A DNA stretch of 64,000 nucleotides from Kingdonia uniflora (lineage: Eukaryota; Streptophyta; Magnoliopsida; Ranunculales; Circaeasteraceae): positions 1,736,001 to 1,800,000 of the forward strand of contig JACGCM010000012.1 in NCBI GenBank assembly GCA_014058105.1, given 5' to 3'. Below the pieces are notes generated by a model. That model did no database searches, was not told the DNA's origin, and saw nothing but the letters and a program-made list of their open reading frames with translations. Positions 31,150 to 43,077 of this stretch are shown here, piece by piece. Made by a program: the position numbers and the translations under genes. The stretch's first letter is position 1. Each line of letters begins with the position of its first letter.

Positions 31150-33470
31150 ATTTGTGACTACAACTGAACAATCCCCTAACTCTTTGAGGTTGAAAAACAC
31201 TCGAGTCAAGTAAAATGATGCCTTCACCTTATTGATTACCAGCAAAACAACTAGGACAAAATATTAAAATCTAAGTAGTTCAAAGATGACGTCAGATGAA
31301 GAAAAGCTAAAAGTATAACATTTGCCGTTATTATCATCTGAATGATCTTAAGCAAATCTCCCAGAAAATGAGACTAAGGTAAAAAGAAAAGTTATAATGG
31401 CACGACAAAATTACTATTACTGGAAAACATAAGCAGCTGCTTTAGAAATGAGGAACCATAAACTTCATACTCATTTCATCTTCTTCATCCTTAGTATCTG
31501 AAAAAATAAGAAGAGATAAATAAATTCAGCGTACAAGAAATAAAATATGAAATCCAATCACAGAAATTTCAACCACTTGTATGTAATTTATTTGTAATTT
31601 AATGTGTGCACACATTTGTAATTAAATTTCTATTTATGCTCTGATATATGGCCTTCTATGTTCATAAACAGTTACAAGGTAAGAAAAATACGAAGGTGAA
31701 TAATTAGGAATCGCAAACCTTCCTTACAAGTAACTTCTGCTTTCCAAATGCAGATTCAGAAGAACTATTAGGAATCTTTCTTCAGTAAAGTGGCTTTGTA
31801 ACCTAAACCAATAAGTCTGCAGCTAAACGTCGCTTTTTTAGCTTTTGTGTACAACATAAAAGCTGCATTCTAGAAAATTGTATTCAAGAGATCCTAGAAA
31901 ACTTATAAGCTGCATTTCTAAAGCCATTACATCTGTAATACTACAGTTAAAGCTGCACAATCAGGTCTGTAACAAAATCTAGCACAATTAGGGAAGTCAC
32001 TCAGCCCTGGAATCTGATTCCTATTTTTGTGCTTCCTAGATCATTCTAGGCTCCTGTGAACCTCCTTCAAGTAAGTTTCTTGCGCTTAATAATGATGAGT
32101 CTTTAGAAACCTGGTTATCGTGGATTCTTCAGGGACAACCAAGGGAGGTGTTTCCTTGTTTACTGGTATGAGTACTGTTTGATCTGTCATTTTTCATGAG
32201 CTTCAAGCTCTGGAGCGAGGGCTTGTCTGGGAATTCAGCGAGGATGCAAATTGATCAGGCTTACAATGATTCCATAAGTCGGATGATAATGAATAAAAGT
32301 ACACTAGGATGTAATTTTATTAATAATATGGATCATGGAATCCCTGATGCCAGCTTTTTGCTGGGCAAAAAGCTTTTGCTGTCTGAATTAACAAGTCCCA
32401 CCTTCTTAATTAAGACCTCACAGGAAAAGGTAATTCAACACATTGACTGCATCTCATGATTCTAAGTTAGAGCAGAAAGGCTTCCTTGTTTTAAACTTAT
32501 ATTAGGATTTGAGAGAAATACAGCTTGGATCAGACACCAATCATGCATTCTTCATAATTGAGACACCACATTATGATACATACTGAAAATCCTACTCTGA
32601 AACGTATCTTTTTCTAGCATATTCCATCATGCCAAATGGATACCATGTTTCATCTATTCGAACTATAGATTGTTCCTCCAAAATATTCCAAGCTAACACC
32701 CTTTAAAGAGCGACAGTAAAAATTTGAGACTACAACTGAAAGAGCCCCTACCTCTTTAAGGAAGGACGCTTTAGTAAGAAAAAAGTTGAGTTAGCACTTT
32801 AGTAAAGTGATGCCTTGACCTTATTAATTACCAACAAGCAAATTGACTGTCACTTCAAGAAGTCAAGAGCCACCATTTATTAGTCCAAAATTGTAATTAG
32901 AAGTTTTTAAAACAATAATTGGAATGCTAGTGGATAAAAAAACACTAGGATGTAATTCTTTCAAATATGGGTCACGTAGTTCCCGTTCCAGCTTTTGCCC
33001 AACAGAAAAACTTTTGTAATCTAAGCTAACAAGTCTATTTTCATATTCAAGATCTCATAGGAAAAGGTAATTCAACATATTGATTGCATCTTAAGGTCAT
33101 ATTACTAGAGCAGAAGGGCTTCCTTGTCTTCAACTTATATTAAGATTTGACAGAAATGCGGCTTGGATCAAAACGCATTACGCATTCCTCAGAATTGAGA
33201 CACCATATTCTGATACAGATACTGAAAAGCCTATCCTAAAACTTATCTTTTTCTCATACATCCCATCCTGACGAATGGATACCATGATTACTTCTCCAAA
33301 ACATTCCAAGCTAAAACCCTTTACAGAATGATAGCCACAAATTGTGACTACAACTGGACGAGTCCTTAACTCTTTGAGGCTCAAAAACACTCTAGTAAAA
33401 TGATGCCTTGGCCTTGTTGATTACCAACATAACAACTAGGACAGTCACTTCAAACAGGCGAGATCCACCT
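31150..33470. repeat. Three diverged copies of a direct repeat (about 650-bp unit)
   Basis: Two long copies, about 32270-32880 and 32930-33470, share in order: acactaggatgtaatt, ccagctttt, aggaaaaggtaattcaaca, gcttccttgt, cttggatca, aattgagacacca, atggataccatg, gactacaactg and atgatgccttg…ttgattaccaac. A partial third copy (31150-31256) has only the last block. The 87-aa frame at 32196-32459 overlaps copy one and is not recognised. Confidence 0.75.
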
Positions 33471-35620
33471 TATCTCATTATATGTCCTTTTACTGGGTGT
33501 TGTCAAAATAGATTATCAAGAGTCGCAAGTTATTGTATTTACAGATCTTGTTTTTGTTTTTTTAATTTTGATTAGAGGTAATGATGACTGTATATCGTTT
33601 TCAACCTACCACACATGTTACACATTTCTAATTGCTTGTTGCTCTTTGCTGTGAAGTAAATAGAGTTACTTTTGAAGAAATCATTCGCTTGTGCCTATAC
33701 TGCGTGTATTTGTGTGAGTGGGGTAGAGAACCGTACTTGTGTGAACAAAAATATTTCCCTTATTTGTCTGTCTCGTTTACTCCCTCTTTATTCTTTTCTT
33801 TTCCTCTCCAGTCTCTCCCCCCATTGTCTTTCCTGCTGTCACTATTCTTCTCTATTCTTTGGATTGAAGTCGATTTACTATTAGTAGTAGCAACTAGTAT
33901 ACACACATGTAGATGGACCTTGGTTTTTCGTTTTGTACGTGCAATCCAGTGCAATCAATGTTAACAATAATATCCTTTGCTGTTTCAGTAAATGATGAAA
34001 GTATTGCTAAGAAGGTAGGTGGTGTCGTTGTTGAATAAGGGACCAATATCTCAAATCAGGCAAAAGGTATGGTCTGTTCCTTATCTCATTATACATGTGT
34101 TTTTACTGAGTGTCGACAAGACAGGTTATTAAGTGTTGCAGAACTTTTCTTATATGTAGGATTTTCACCCATTGAAAAATTTCCGGGAACCAAATTTGCT
34201 CCTTACCAGAATCTTAATTATGAAAGAACCCTGATGTAAGTTATGCCATAATACTAAATGGAATGTCTCTATCCGGAAAAGAGACCTTATTAGTTAAAAT
34301 AGTTTAGCGTCTCGAGAGACGCAAAAACAAGGACGCCTCATGTTTATAAGTGACAATCTACAGCTATCAGATGTGAAACACTTATTTTTTGTGTCTTGTG
34401 ATGCACAAATATCTTGAATGTTAAGAGAGATTTGAAACTCGGTGAATTCACTATGGATGTTTGACAAGTGAAAGTAAATGTCCATGTGTGTATGTGCAGG
34501 GATCAAGTGTTATGTTGAACTACAACTTTTCTGTATTCTTACTCCCTTAAGATAGCACACCAGTCCTTCAAGAGGTAGTGTATCGTCTTATAAGTTTCCT
34601 TTTTCCTTATTTATTTATTTCCTTTGGCAACTGCTTTTATGCTACCATAATTCTGGGGGTTTTTCTTCCTTTTTAGATCAATGGAAAACAAATCAACGTA
34701 CACTAATATGAGTGAAGAAGAAATACAAGACTATCGTGCACATGCCAAAGATTAATACAAGACCATCGTGCATATGAAGAATAGATTCCCCACGATAAAA
34801 AAAAAGTTGGTTAAAATTTCTAGAACTCACCTGGAATTTCTTTGAAATATCCAAAATCTCCAAAAACTTTCCAAACTTTCTTTGTTTTATTTTTTTGCTT
34901 TTCTGTATGTTTTATGGTTTGCCAAAAATATCTTCCGAATTTAACTTATTATTGAAAAAGTGCAACTGTTAGTATTTTTTGAAATTATGAATTTTTTTTG
35001 TGGGTTCAAAATTTCCCCCAAAATCGAAATTTTCAATCTCGATTCATATTAATCATTTCCCAAAAAAAAACATTTCCTTGGCAATTAAGTTTTCCTTTTG
35101 TTAGGATTTTTATTGAACTACATGCCTAGTAAGATGGGAAACTTTAAAAAAATACAAGGCACCTACAGCTACAGTATATCAAATTATTGGTAAATCAGTC
35201 AAGAACAAGGGTTTAGAATCAGTGAAAGGATTTAAATGAGAATCCTAGTAGTTAGGTACCTCGCTTTGGCATCCTTCCTAGCTGGATAAAAAAGTGGTTG
35301 CCCAAGCGGTTCAGAAAATTGAGGATAAGAATGACTTCTCAATTATTAAACTTCCCATTCAATCGAACTAGATGTGCTACTTGCAGGGACAAAACCCTGA
35401 ATAGGAAAAGTTAACCCGTCTCGGCTCATTGCTTGTTTCGGCTTAGGCTTATAGATGTACACGCCCAAACTGAACAAATGAGTCTGGGTTGAGGGTTAGG
35501 GTTTGGATAAACTGTCTAAGCTTGAGCTAGAGATTACCATGTATATTTATATGAAAGTTCTGTTTTTAAAAATACCAGCGCATATTCTACTTAAACCAGT
35601 TACAATGATTTTAGAGGACC
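33471..35620. other. Non-coding AT-rich stretch
   Basis: A small diverged repeat (ttatctcattata…actgggtgttgtcaaaa) occurs at 33470-33540 and 34078-34145. Frames at 33632-33964 and 34294-34506 are composition-driven and unassigned. No gene is supported. Confidence 0.4.
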
Positions 35621-35623
35621 TTA

Positions 35624-36001
35624 GAGCACCCACAGCAACAACTAGGTACACCCTGACGTGGCGGGTGGATTTTGAAATCCACCCTCTTTGGTTCCTAGCA
35701 GCTAGGTGAATCGGTGACGTGGCGATGAAAAATTCACCCTGAGGGTGGATTCTCCACCCTGTGGGTGATTTTGGGGTGAATTCATGCCGCACACTTCTGA
35801 ACCACGTGTTGGGTAATAGACGCTCCAGATTGAGCCACGTGAAGAGATTTATTTTATTTTATTTCAGAATTGCGCGTAGTGACGCCGTGCGGTTCAGAAC
35901 TGCGCGTTTGAAATTCACCTCAACTGCTGTGGAAATATGTTGGTGGATTGGATTCACCCAAAAATTTATTAAATCCACCCTGTGAACTGCTGTGGATGCT
36001 C
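35624..36001. mobile_element. PIF/Harbinger-like MITE, TSD TTA
   Basis: A 378-bp unit with ends GAGCACCCACAGCAAC (left) and, on the other strand, GAGCATCCACAGCAGTTC (right), flanked by TTA at 35621-35623 and 36002-36004. The 3-bp TWA-type duplication and GAGCATC-type ends fit Tourist-like elements. It contains ccaccctg/gggtggat words and two cagaactgcgcg-type segments that also occur at 50960-51232. No transposase. Confidence 0.82.
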
Positions 36002-36114
36002 TTAAAGTCTGTTGTTCGATCCATCTCGATCCCATGTTCCAGTTCTCTTGGAATTCATCACATTATACTTGGACACTTTCGTTTTACTTACCTTTTTCAT
36101 CACATTATACTCGT

Positions 36115-37280
36115 GTTGCACACTGCCCTGCTACGTGTCGGCATCAAAACGAGTCACGTGTCGACGTCAAAACGAGTCACGTGTCGCACACTGCCCTACT
36201 ACGTGTCACGTTAGCATTGACTTCCACGCCAGCACGTGGGACTTGCCATGGCAGCACGTGGGACTTGCCACATCAGCATATCCCTATAGTGACGTCATTG
36301 TGTCTCCACAATGATGTCAGTGAGACTGGCCTGCCACGTCATCGTTTGTGGGTCCCCGTCGCTCATCATCGGTTTGACTTACTGGGTCTACTTAGATCCC
36401 GATTGGGTCTGATCTAGGTCTAGGTTAGGTTTTTGGCTGTGAAACTGCCGTTTTCAACGGTTGTTTCCCCTTGACAAAGACATCTCCCGCCAAAGTATTT
36501 TATATCACTGTGATCCTCATAGTGTAGGGTTCGCATAGAAAATACAAACTCCTAAAACTAATGAGTGACAGTCCCTATATGTGCTTGAAAACAGCCGTCC
36601 GTGAGTTTGTTTGTGTTTTTTTTTTGCCAAAATAGGGTAAAATTGGTAAAAAAGAATGCGGCATTTATTTATACAATTAGATCTAGTATCCTCTACTTGA
36701 GATCAATCAATTAATACCTAAAAACGAATTTATTGAAGAAAAATTACCTTGACGTAAAAAACATATGAAAACTTTTTGGAGACTTTTTTCCCTTCTTTTG
36801 ATCCACTAGCTCTTGTTTCGTGCTAATAGCGTGTTAGATATCAAGCAAATCTACTTTTCGTGGCAGACCCAACTCCTAAACATTAGTGACTTTTCGGTTT
36901 AATGGTATGGCTAATTTGCTCCCAAAAATAAAATAAAATAAAATAAAATTTAATTGACCAAAAACCAAGTTTTATTAGGGGTATTTCCGTAATTGTACCT
37001 GAGATAGACTTCGACGGCTCATTGAAGCTCTATCAGGTTTAAGCAGACAAGTGAAGATTTAGATTAAAGTTTCACATTTCTCTGAAGAGCAATAAAGGAG
37101 AATTAAAGCAAGCGAGCAATAATGGTTAACAACAAGGTTAGTTCTCGATTTCACTAGCCTTCTCTTTAATTCATTACTAGAGCAATTAATGCGGTTTAGT
37201 GTGATACCCAATGTTAGATTCAACCTTCTAATATCATTAATGGGGGAGGATTCCCCTACTCTCTTTATGCTACACTCTCT
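36115..37280. repeat. Left arm of a large inverted repeat around viral sequence
   Basis: Reverse-complement match to 43020-45045, from gttgcacactgccct at the outer end to the shared gggggaggattcccctactctctttatgct at the inner end. Compared with the right arm it lacks about 550 bp corresponding to about 43583-44125, and it lacks the foldback at 43078-43205. The outer 250 bp hold repeated CACGTG and ACGTCA words; a TATTTTATATCAC box (36497-36509) follows, so transcription from here would point inward. Confidence 0.85.
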
Positions 37281-37378
37281 CCTCTCCACTCAATCCTCCA
37301 GCTCTCCCTCTCTCCCACTCAGCTCTATCTCCTACGTCGGCAAAAAAAAAATACAAATGCAAAAAAAAAACTCTCCAC

Positions 37379-37505
37379 TAAACTCACTCTCTCTCACTAG
37401 CCGAACTCACTCACTCACTCAGTCGCTTTCTCTCTCTCTCACTCGCCGAACTCACTCACTCACTCAGTCGCTCTCTCTCACTCACTCACTCGCTCGCTCG
37501 AGTTA
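37379..37505. repeat. CTCACTCACT-type microsatellite with a ~55-bp higher-order repeat
   Basis: Copies of cgaactcactcactcactc and agtcgctctctctcactc alternate, ending in cgctcgctcgag at the junction with viral sequence. It lies exactly at the break between the inverted arm and the viral movement-protein segment, so it may be filler DNA from the rearrangement. Confidence 0.7.
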
Positions 37506-38035
37506 TTTGATCAATTTGATGATCTATAATAGGAGGTGGAGGAACAGCCTCCTGTATTTTCCATTCATCAGGAAATTTAATATCACGCCATTAAATTAGT
37601 CTAGGGACAACAACTTTAGTGGTTAAACAGTTACTATCAGTGCTATGGAGAATAACATTAGGACACATAGTATTCATAACTTTATAATGAATTCTATAAA
37701 TAACACAAATTGTGTCAGTCCTTGGTTTATAATTATAACCTTCAGTTTGGATTTTTAAGGTTATAGCATCAAATAAATTTTTATATGTAAAAGATAAAGT
37801 TAAATCAGGGTAAACAGTAAAGTGGACTGGTCCGTTGCATAGACTAGTCTGAATGACACCAATGAGTGATGGCATAAAGTCTAGGCATCGACCATCCTGA
37901 TGTATGCCAGAATACTTGCATTTAATCCTTTATAAGTAAAAGGCTTAAAAACAATATAATATTTTTGTTATCGTTGGAGAAGATGGGTCCAGACATGAAC
38001 ATTGTATCTCCAGCTATAAGAGATTTTTTTTCTTA
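37506..38035 (-). pseudogene. Endogenous caulimovirid: inverted fragment (zinc-knuckle ORF tail joined to movement protein)
   Basis: On the minus strand, 38035-37965 repeats the end of the viral coat/knuckle ORF (compare 42601-42660). It is directly joined to movement-protein sequence at 37925-37506 that repeats 39567-40000. The movement-protein part keeps CNGPVHFTVYPDLTLSF and IQTEGYNY, core strands of the 30K movement-protein family that lets plant viruses pass plasmodesmata. It differs from the plus copy by an 18-bp deletion near 37640 and by keeping a Gln codon where the plus copy has a stop. Domain order is scrambled, so it arose by rearrangement. Confidence 0.8.
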
Positions 38036-38039
38036 TATG

Positions 38040-38600
38040 GTATCAATTACACCCAAAATTAAAGGGCAAAACAGCAAATAATCCTCCCATTGGGCGAAAT
38101 ACTTTATGGTTCTTTACAGAATTTCGTCTAGTACCAGTTCTTCAGAGGACATTTTGGTTTAGATGGTGGGACAAGTTTGAAATGTCCAAAAAAGTAGAAA
38201 CCATTAAAGCTACTGTGAAGAATTATGAAGTTCATAAATCAGAGAGCCAAAAATCTGTTGGTACAGTGATGGAGTCTAGTAATTTATTTACTATATTATT
38301 AGATTCTGTTAAAGATAAATATCCCCATCTCTCCATACCAGATCAACATGTCAAGGTGATGAAATTATTAATCAATTTTTGGTTTCACAATTAAATACAC
38401 CAACAGGTGAAGATTTTGTGCACCCAGCTGAAGAATCACAAGACCCATTTGAAGCTGAGGACAATCTGGATGATACTATGTCCTTTGCCAGCACGACTAA
38501 ATCTAGTGGGCCCAATGTCTCAGATTTCTTCGATGCTTTAATATTAATTCAGTCCACTAAAGGACAGGCTACCGACAAGGGAAAAGGCAAAATGGAATAA
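38040..38600 (+). pseudogene. Endogenous caulimovirid: C-terminal part of the last ORF
   Basis: Frames 38050-38394 and 38379-38600 read through a TLWFFTEFRLVP-like and RWWDKFE-like segment, a Lys-rich middle, and an acidic tail ending DKGKGKME. One frameshift near 38385 separates them. Aromatic WWDKF-type segments occur near the C-terminus of the large ORFs in related endogenous plant pararetroviruses, from memory of that family. Position just before the promoter and primer site supports it being the last viral ORF. Exact function not known. Confidence 0.55.
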
Positions 38601-39050
38601 CTTTACTTTTGTCTTTCCATTACTGTAACAAAACCAGGGGCGCCTGTGGTTTTAGTCCATAGTTTTGATTAAATGGTTTTGTAATAACGTTTTCGGATTT
38701 CAAATTCTTATTTTGAAGTCCGCATAGGATCTTTGGTGGATTCTATATATAGTCTGCCCTGAGGCTTGTTCAGTGATCTTTCTTTCCTCCCTCTCTCTTA
38801 CTTACCTACTCTAGTTGTTTCTAACTCTGGTTGCTTGTAATTATCATGCTCTACTTCATCAATAATATCAGCTTGTAAGTTTTCTACTATTGTTTATTGT
38901 TTTCTTTACTTTATATTATCTCTTTTCAAATTGGTATTAGAGCCATGTTTGGCTGATTTTTTAGGTAACCAGGGATAGATGTATATTAATAGTATTTAAA
39001 TAGAGCAATAATACCATAGAAGATGCTACTATTATCAATTACCTTTTAGT
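38601..39050 (+). promoter_or_regulatory. Caulimovirid intergenic region: TATA box and tRNA-Met primer site
   Basis: Follows the last viral ORF. TCTATATATA at 38742-38751 is a strong TATA box, with a CT-rich leader after it. TGGTATTAGAGCCATG at 38932-38947 matches the initiator-tRNA-Met primer site that plant pararetroviruses use to start minus-strand DNA (one mismatch from TGGTATCAGAGC). The order ORF end, promoter, primer site, movement protein is that of the circular viral genome, so this part spans the genome's origin without a break. Confidence 0.8.
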
Positions 39051-39241
39051 ATGAATGTAGATTCTGGAGCATCATTTTGGTCCGTATGCCATGTTTCTTT
39101 TGGAAGGTGTTTGGCTTGGATTGGTGTTGAATCTAAGATTACTAAAAGTACAATTGATAATAATAGGATATTTCTTTGTTATTATTTCACTATTTTTATC
39201 CTACTAATTTACATTTTTCCAAGGTTATCTAATTCTCATCC

Positions 39242-40330
39242 ATGCTTAGCAGACTGAAGAGATCACATGAAAGTGGATCTTCTCGATCCATTAATAATGA
39301 AGAACTGGTTGAGTTTTCTCAAACCAAGCAGTTAAATCAGTGGACAATACCGTCTATTTCTTCAAAGAAAATATATAAAAAGGATATGTTTGACTTTATT
39401 AGTCAACATAATATTAAAACTGTGGAACAATCCATTGCCTTAGAAAATATCGAGCACACCTTACAGCTTTTGAACCTAAGGGATATTGAAAGGTATTTGC
39501 CTGCTTATAATTACATTCACATTGGATGTGTTCAAGTTGTTTTTAAGTCTTTTACTTAAAAATGATTAAATGCAAGTATTCTGGCATACATCAGGGATGA
39601 TCGATGCCTAGACTTTATGCCATCACTCATTGGTGTCATTTAGACTAGTCTATGCAACGGACCAGTCCATTTTACTGTTTACTCTGATTTAACTTTATCC
39701 TTTACAGATAAAAATTTATTTGATGTTATAACCTTAAAAATACAAACTGAAGGTTATAATTATAAACTAGGGACTAACACAATTTGTGTTATTTATAGAA
39801 TTCATGACAAAATTATGAATACTATGTGTCCTAATGCTATTCTCCATAGCACTGAAGGCAAAACAGTTGTTATGGATAGTAACTGTTTAACCACTGAAGT
39901 TGCTGTCCCTAGACTAATTTAATGGCGTGATATTAAATTTCCTGATAAATGAAAAATACAGGAGGCTGTTCCTCCACCTCCTATTATAGATCATCAAATT
40001 GATCAAATAACTCAGAATATAGATGAAGATGTCACTATCTCTTTTGCTCCTAATGAGATTAGTAGACTTTTTTTACCAAGGAGTCTGTCTTCTAGAGGAT
40101 CTATGCGAAATATGCCTTATCATGTTGCTCATGCCTCTTCCAGACATTCTATATCAGGAGATAGGACTATTATTGATGAGTCTAAGATTCAAGGGATAAG
40201 AATTTCTGATCAACAAATCTCCCATGGTGTTTATGGTGATTCTTTTGCTCATCATAGACCTGAAAATTAAGAAGATCAGGAAGCAGAGATTGAACGTCCT
40301 GCCAATCCTGAATCCACAATCTATTTGTAG
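39242..40330 (+). pseudogene. Endogenous caulimovirid: movement protein
   Basis: The first frame (39242-39559) ends with LPAYNYIHIGCVQVVFKSF, a conserved 30K-superfamily segment. A frameshift near 39560 follows, then NASILAYIRDDRCLDF, an in-frame TAG near 39643, NGPVHFTVY and LIQ-type strands to about 39920, and further stops near 39922 and 39950. The C-terminal tail (39955-40270) is Ser/Arg-rich. At least four lesions, so no protein can be made. It is the first coding region after the primer site, as expected. Viral genus is not resolved. Confidence 0.8.
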
Positions 40331-40333
40331 TTT

Positions 40334-42660
40334 ATGGATTTCTCCCCCAACTCTACACTTACACAAATTATTAGTAAGGAATTTGGGTCTCAAGAACATC
40401 AAAGTTTCAGAGAGCTATATTTCAGTACCTTCACTAAAAGTGAAATTCAATTAATAAAGTTCCTTTATTATCAAAACCTTTCTGCCAAAAATCAAGTTAT
40501 TTGGTTTTGTAAATGGTTTGAAGAGTGGTTTCCAACTCAAGATTACATCCAAGTTTTGGAAGACCATACAAAAATTTGGAAAACTGTTGATGGAAAAGCT
40601 TTTAAATCTCACCATCCACCAACAGAACATTTGACATTAACAAAAGTAGGAACATCTAAAGAACTTGATGTTAAAATTGAAGCTATAGCCCTAGCAGCTC
40701 CCAGTACAAGTACTGAAAATAGTAAAGCCAATATTCATCAAAATAATTGGACTAATATGGCTTTAACTATGATTGGCAAGCAATTAGATCGTATGGAAGA
40801 CAAACTTCTTGACAAACCTATTAAAGAAGTTTATATTTCTAAAGTCCAACCTGTAGACATTCAGCCTCCATTGTCTGTCCTAGACTTTAAATTAACCGAT
40901 CAACAAGATGATGCTTTTATGGATCTTCTTGTTGCCAAATTAAGTAAGACTAGTATAAGTGTTTTATCCAAAGAAGAGCAATCATATTCTGATACTAACC
41001 TCCAATCTTTTCAAGATATGGAAGCTAGTCTTAATAAAATTAGTTATGATGCTCCTGGATTAAAAACTTATTACAAAAGACCTACACCACAAGATTTTTT
41101 GTTTGAAGAAGATTTTTTTCAAAACCAAGTTTCTTATAATGGTTGATCCATTTATGAATGGAACTTGGATGGATTATCTGAATATCAAATTCCTAAAATT
41201 TTACATAAAATGCTCATGTATGCTTCTATATGTATAACTTCTGGCAATAATAATAGAAATGTTGTTATGTTTATTATTAATGGTTTTACTGGGTGTTTAA
41301 GAGGCTGGTGGGATCATGCACCAACTCTTACCCAAAAAGAAGAAGTTTTGAGTGCAGTAAAGCAAAAAGCAGCTAATACTCCACCCAGGGAGGATGCTGT
41401 TTACACATTAATCCAAACTCTTCTCTCATATTTTATAGGAAACTTTCCTCAAAGACATGAGAGAAACAGAAAATTATTACAAAATTTAAGATGTCCTACC
41501 TTATCACATTTTTGGTGGTATAAGGATGTCTTCCTTTGCAAAATAATGCAAAGAACTGATGCTAATGCTAATGCTAATGCTAATGCTAATGTTAATGCTA
41601 ATGCTGAGCATTGGAAAACTAAGTTTATAGAAAAAGTTCGTCAAAAACTTAAAGATTTACATGATGAAAATTCTATTCCATATAATATTTATACTTATGG
41701 TCTGCTCATAAGTGTATGTACTCAAGTTGGTCTCAGTATTTGTAACGATTTAAAATTACAATACCAACTAAAAAAACAGAATCTAACAGGCAAAAAGGAA
41801 ATTGGTGACTTTTGTTATCAATTTGCTTATGACATGCCTATTAATTATCCAAAGGGTAAGAAAAAGATTTCTCATAAAAAGAAAAAATTTTCAAAACCTA
41901 AAAATCATGCTTCTTCTAAATATTTACCTGCTAAGAAGAAAAAACAGCTAAGAAAGCTTCCACTAACCAAGAACCACGTACTTGTTGGAAATGTGGAAAA
42001 CCTGGATATCTGGCTAATAGGTGTAACACTAAGAAAAAATTAGCAGAGTTAAATATTGATGAAGGATTACGCATTCAGTTAAGTAAATTATTACTTAACA
42101 CCAGTCCTGATGTTACCCCTGAGAACAGTGACAATGAAATTAATGAATTAGAAGAAGATGAGTCTTCATCTACTCCTAATACAGATAATGAAGAGTCTTG
42201 TACTCAGGCTTGTTCGCAAGAACAAGATTATTGGAAAGCCATTGTCACTATGAATGGTTTAAGTATTAATGTCATTACAGACAATCAATTGGATTTTTTG
42301 TTATCTATTGATAAAATAACTCATGCAGAATTAAGAGGAAAACTTCTTAATTTTTGCCTTGAAAGAAGGCAACAAAATTCTTCTACTATTCCGGAGATTA
42401 TGCAATTGCCTTCAAGACATTACAATCTTTAGGAAGTTTTTAAAAGAATGGAAATAGAGCAACCAGTTACCATTCAAGATTTAAAAAAAAAGATAAATAT
42501 TTTGAAAACTTTAGTTAAAGATCTTAAAATTTATTTTTCTTTACAGAATGATAAGATTAATTCTCTTCAAGTCTGTCAAGCCATTCAAAAACAAGAAAAA
42601 AAATCTCTTATAGCTGGAGGTACAATGTTCATGTCTGGACCCATCTTCTCCCACCATAAC
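40334..42660 (+). pseudogene. Endogenous caulimovirid: coat-protein/zinc-knuckle region
   Basis: The 40334-41146 frame is the N-terminal part (FYYQNLSAKNQVIWFCKWF, an acidic/Ser-rich middle, and YYKRPTPQDFL). A TGA at 41144 leads directly, in the same frame, into SIYEWNLDGLSEYQI and GFTGCLRGWWDHAP, a conserved coat-like core (41165-42043). Near its end the frame shifts; CWKCGKPGYLANRC at 41982-42023 is a CCHC knuckle with His changed to Tyr. An acidic linker, WKAIVTMNGLSINV and a coiled-coil segment (42448-42600) follow. The element stops before any protease or reverse transcriptase. Caulimovirid origin is inferred from the adjoining movement protein and primer site. Confidence 0.75.
41557..41607 (+). 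repeat. In-frame hexanucleotide repeat (GCTAAT)n
   Basis: About eight copies of gctaat, one with gtt for gct, encode an Asn-Ala run inside the coat-like core between KIMQRTD and EHWKTKF. The frame is kept because the unit is 6 bp. Confidence 0.9.
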
Positions 42661-42689
42661 AAAAACCAGGTAGGAAAACCTTGACGGAA

Positions 42690-43020
42690 ACAAATATCAG
42701 GATTAGCACAGAATAACCAAGTATGCTTCCTAATTGGGTTTTGGTAGTAGAAAGCATATTGCCAAGCTTGGGTATTATCCCATTAATTAAATGGGGTATT
42801 GTTTAATTTAAGAATTCTGGGTTTGGTAGGCTCCAGATCCCATTCATGAATATGAAGGACTCTAGTGATATAACACTTAGAGTGAGTAATAGCATTTTTC
42901 ATGTCTTTTGGGGTTGACATAAATTTTTTCAATTTGGACAGAACCAGTTTCAATAAGAATGGCCTAAAAAATGTAACGCATGCGACCTTCTTGAACCATG
43001 TAATTCTGGTTTAAGTGGAG
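42690..43020 (-). pseudogene. Endogenous caulimovirid: inverted C-terminal ORF fragment
   Basis: The minus strand is open over most of its length and gives GSVQIEKIYVNPKDM, a WDNTQAWQYAFYYQNP segment and HTWLFCANPDICF…FPTWF. The aromatic pattern matches the C-terminal region of caulimovirid-type ORFs and would precede the WWDKF segment of 38040-38600 in the intact protein. Here it faces the opposite way to the main viral block and abuts the right inverted arm. One stop is visible. Confidence 0.5.
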
Positions 43021-43077
43021 ATGAGAGAGTGTAGGAGGTGTGTAGCATAAAGAGAGTGTAGGGGAATCCTCCCCCAT

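Noticed and set aside
33632..33964. 110-aa plus-strand ORF with hydrophobic, Ser/Leu-rich sequence
   Set aside because: The protein follows from a CT-rich DNA stretch, overlapping ORFs occur in other frames, and no family is recognisable.
39051..39257. ORF starting MNVDSGASFW, resembling a DSGAS protease active site
   Set aside because: It precedes the movement protein in the viral leader, no other protease feature follows, and the frame turns hydrophobic at once; treated as chance.
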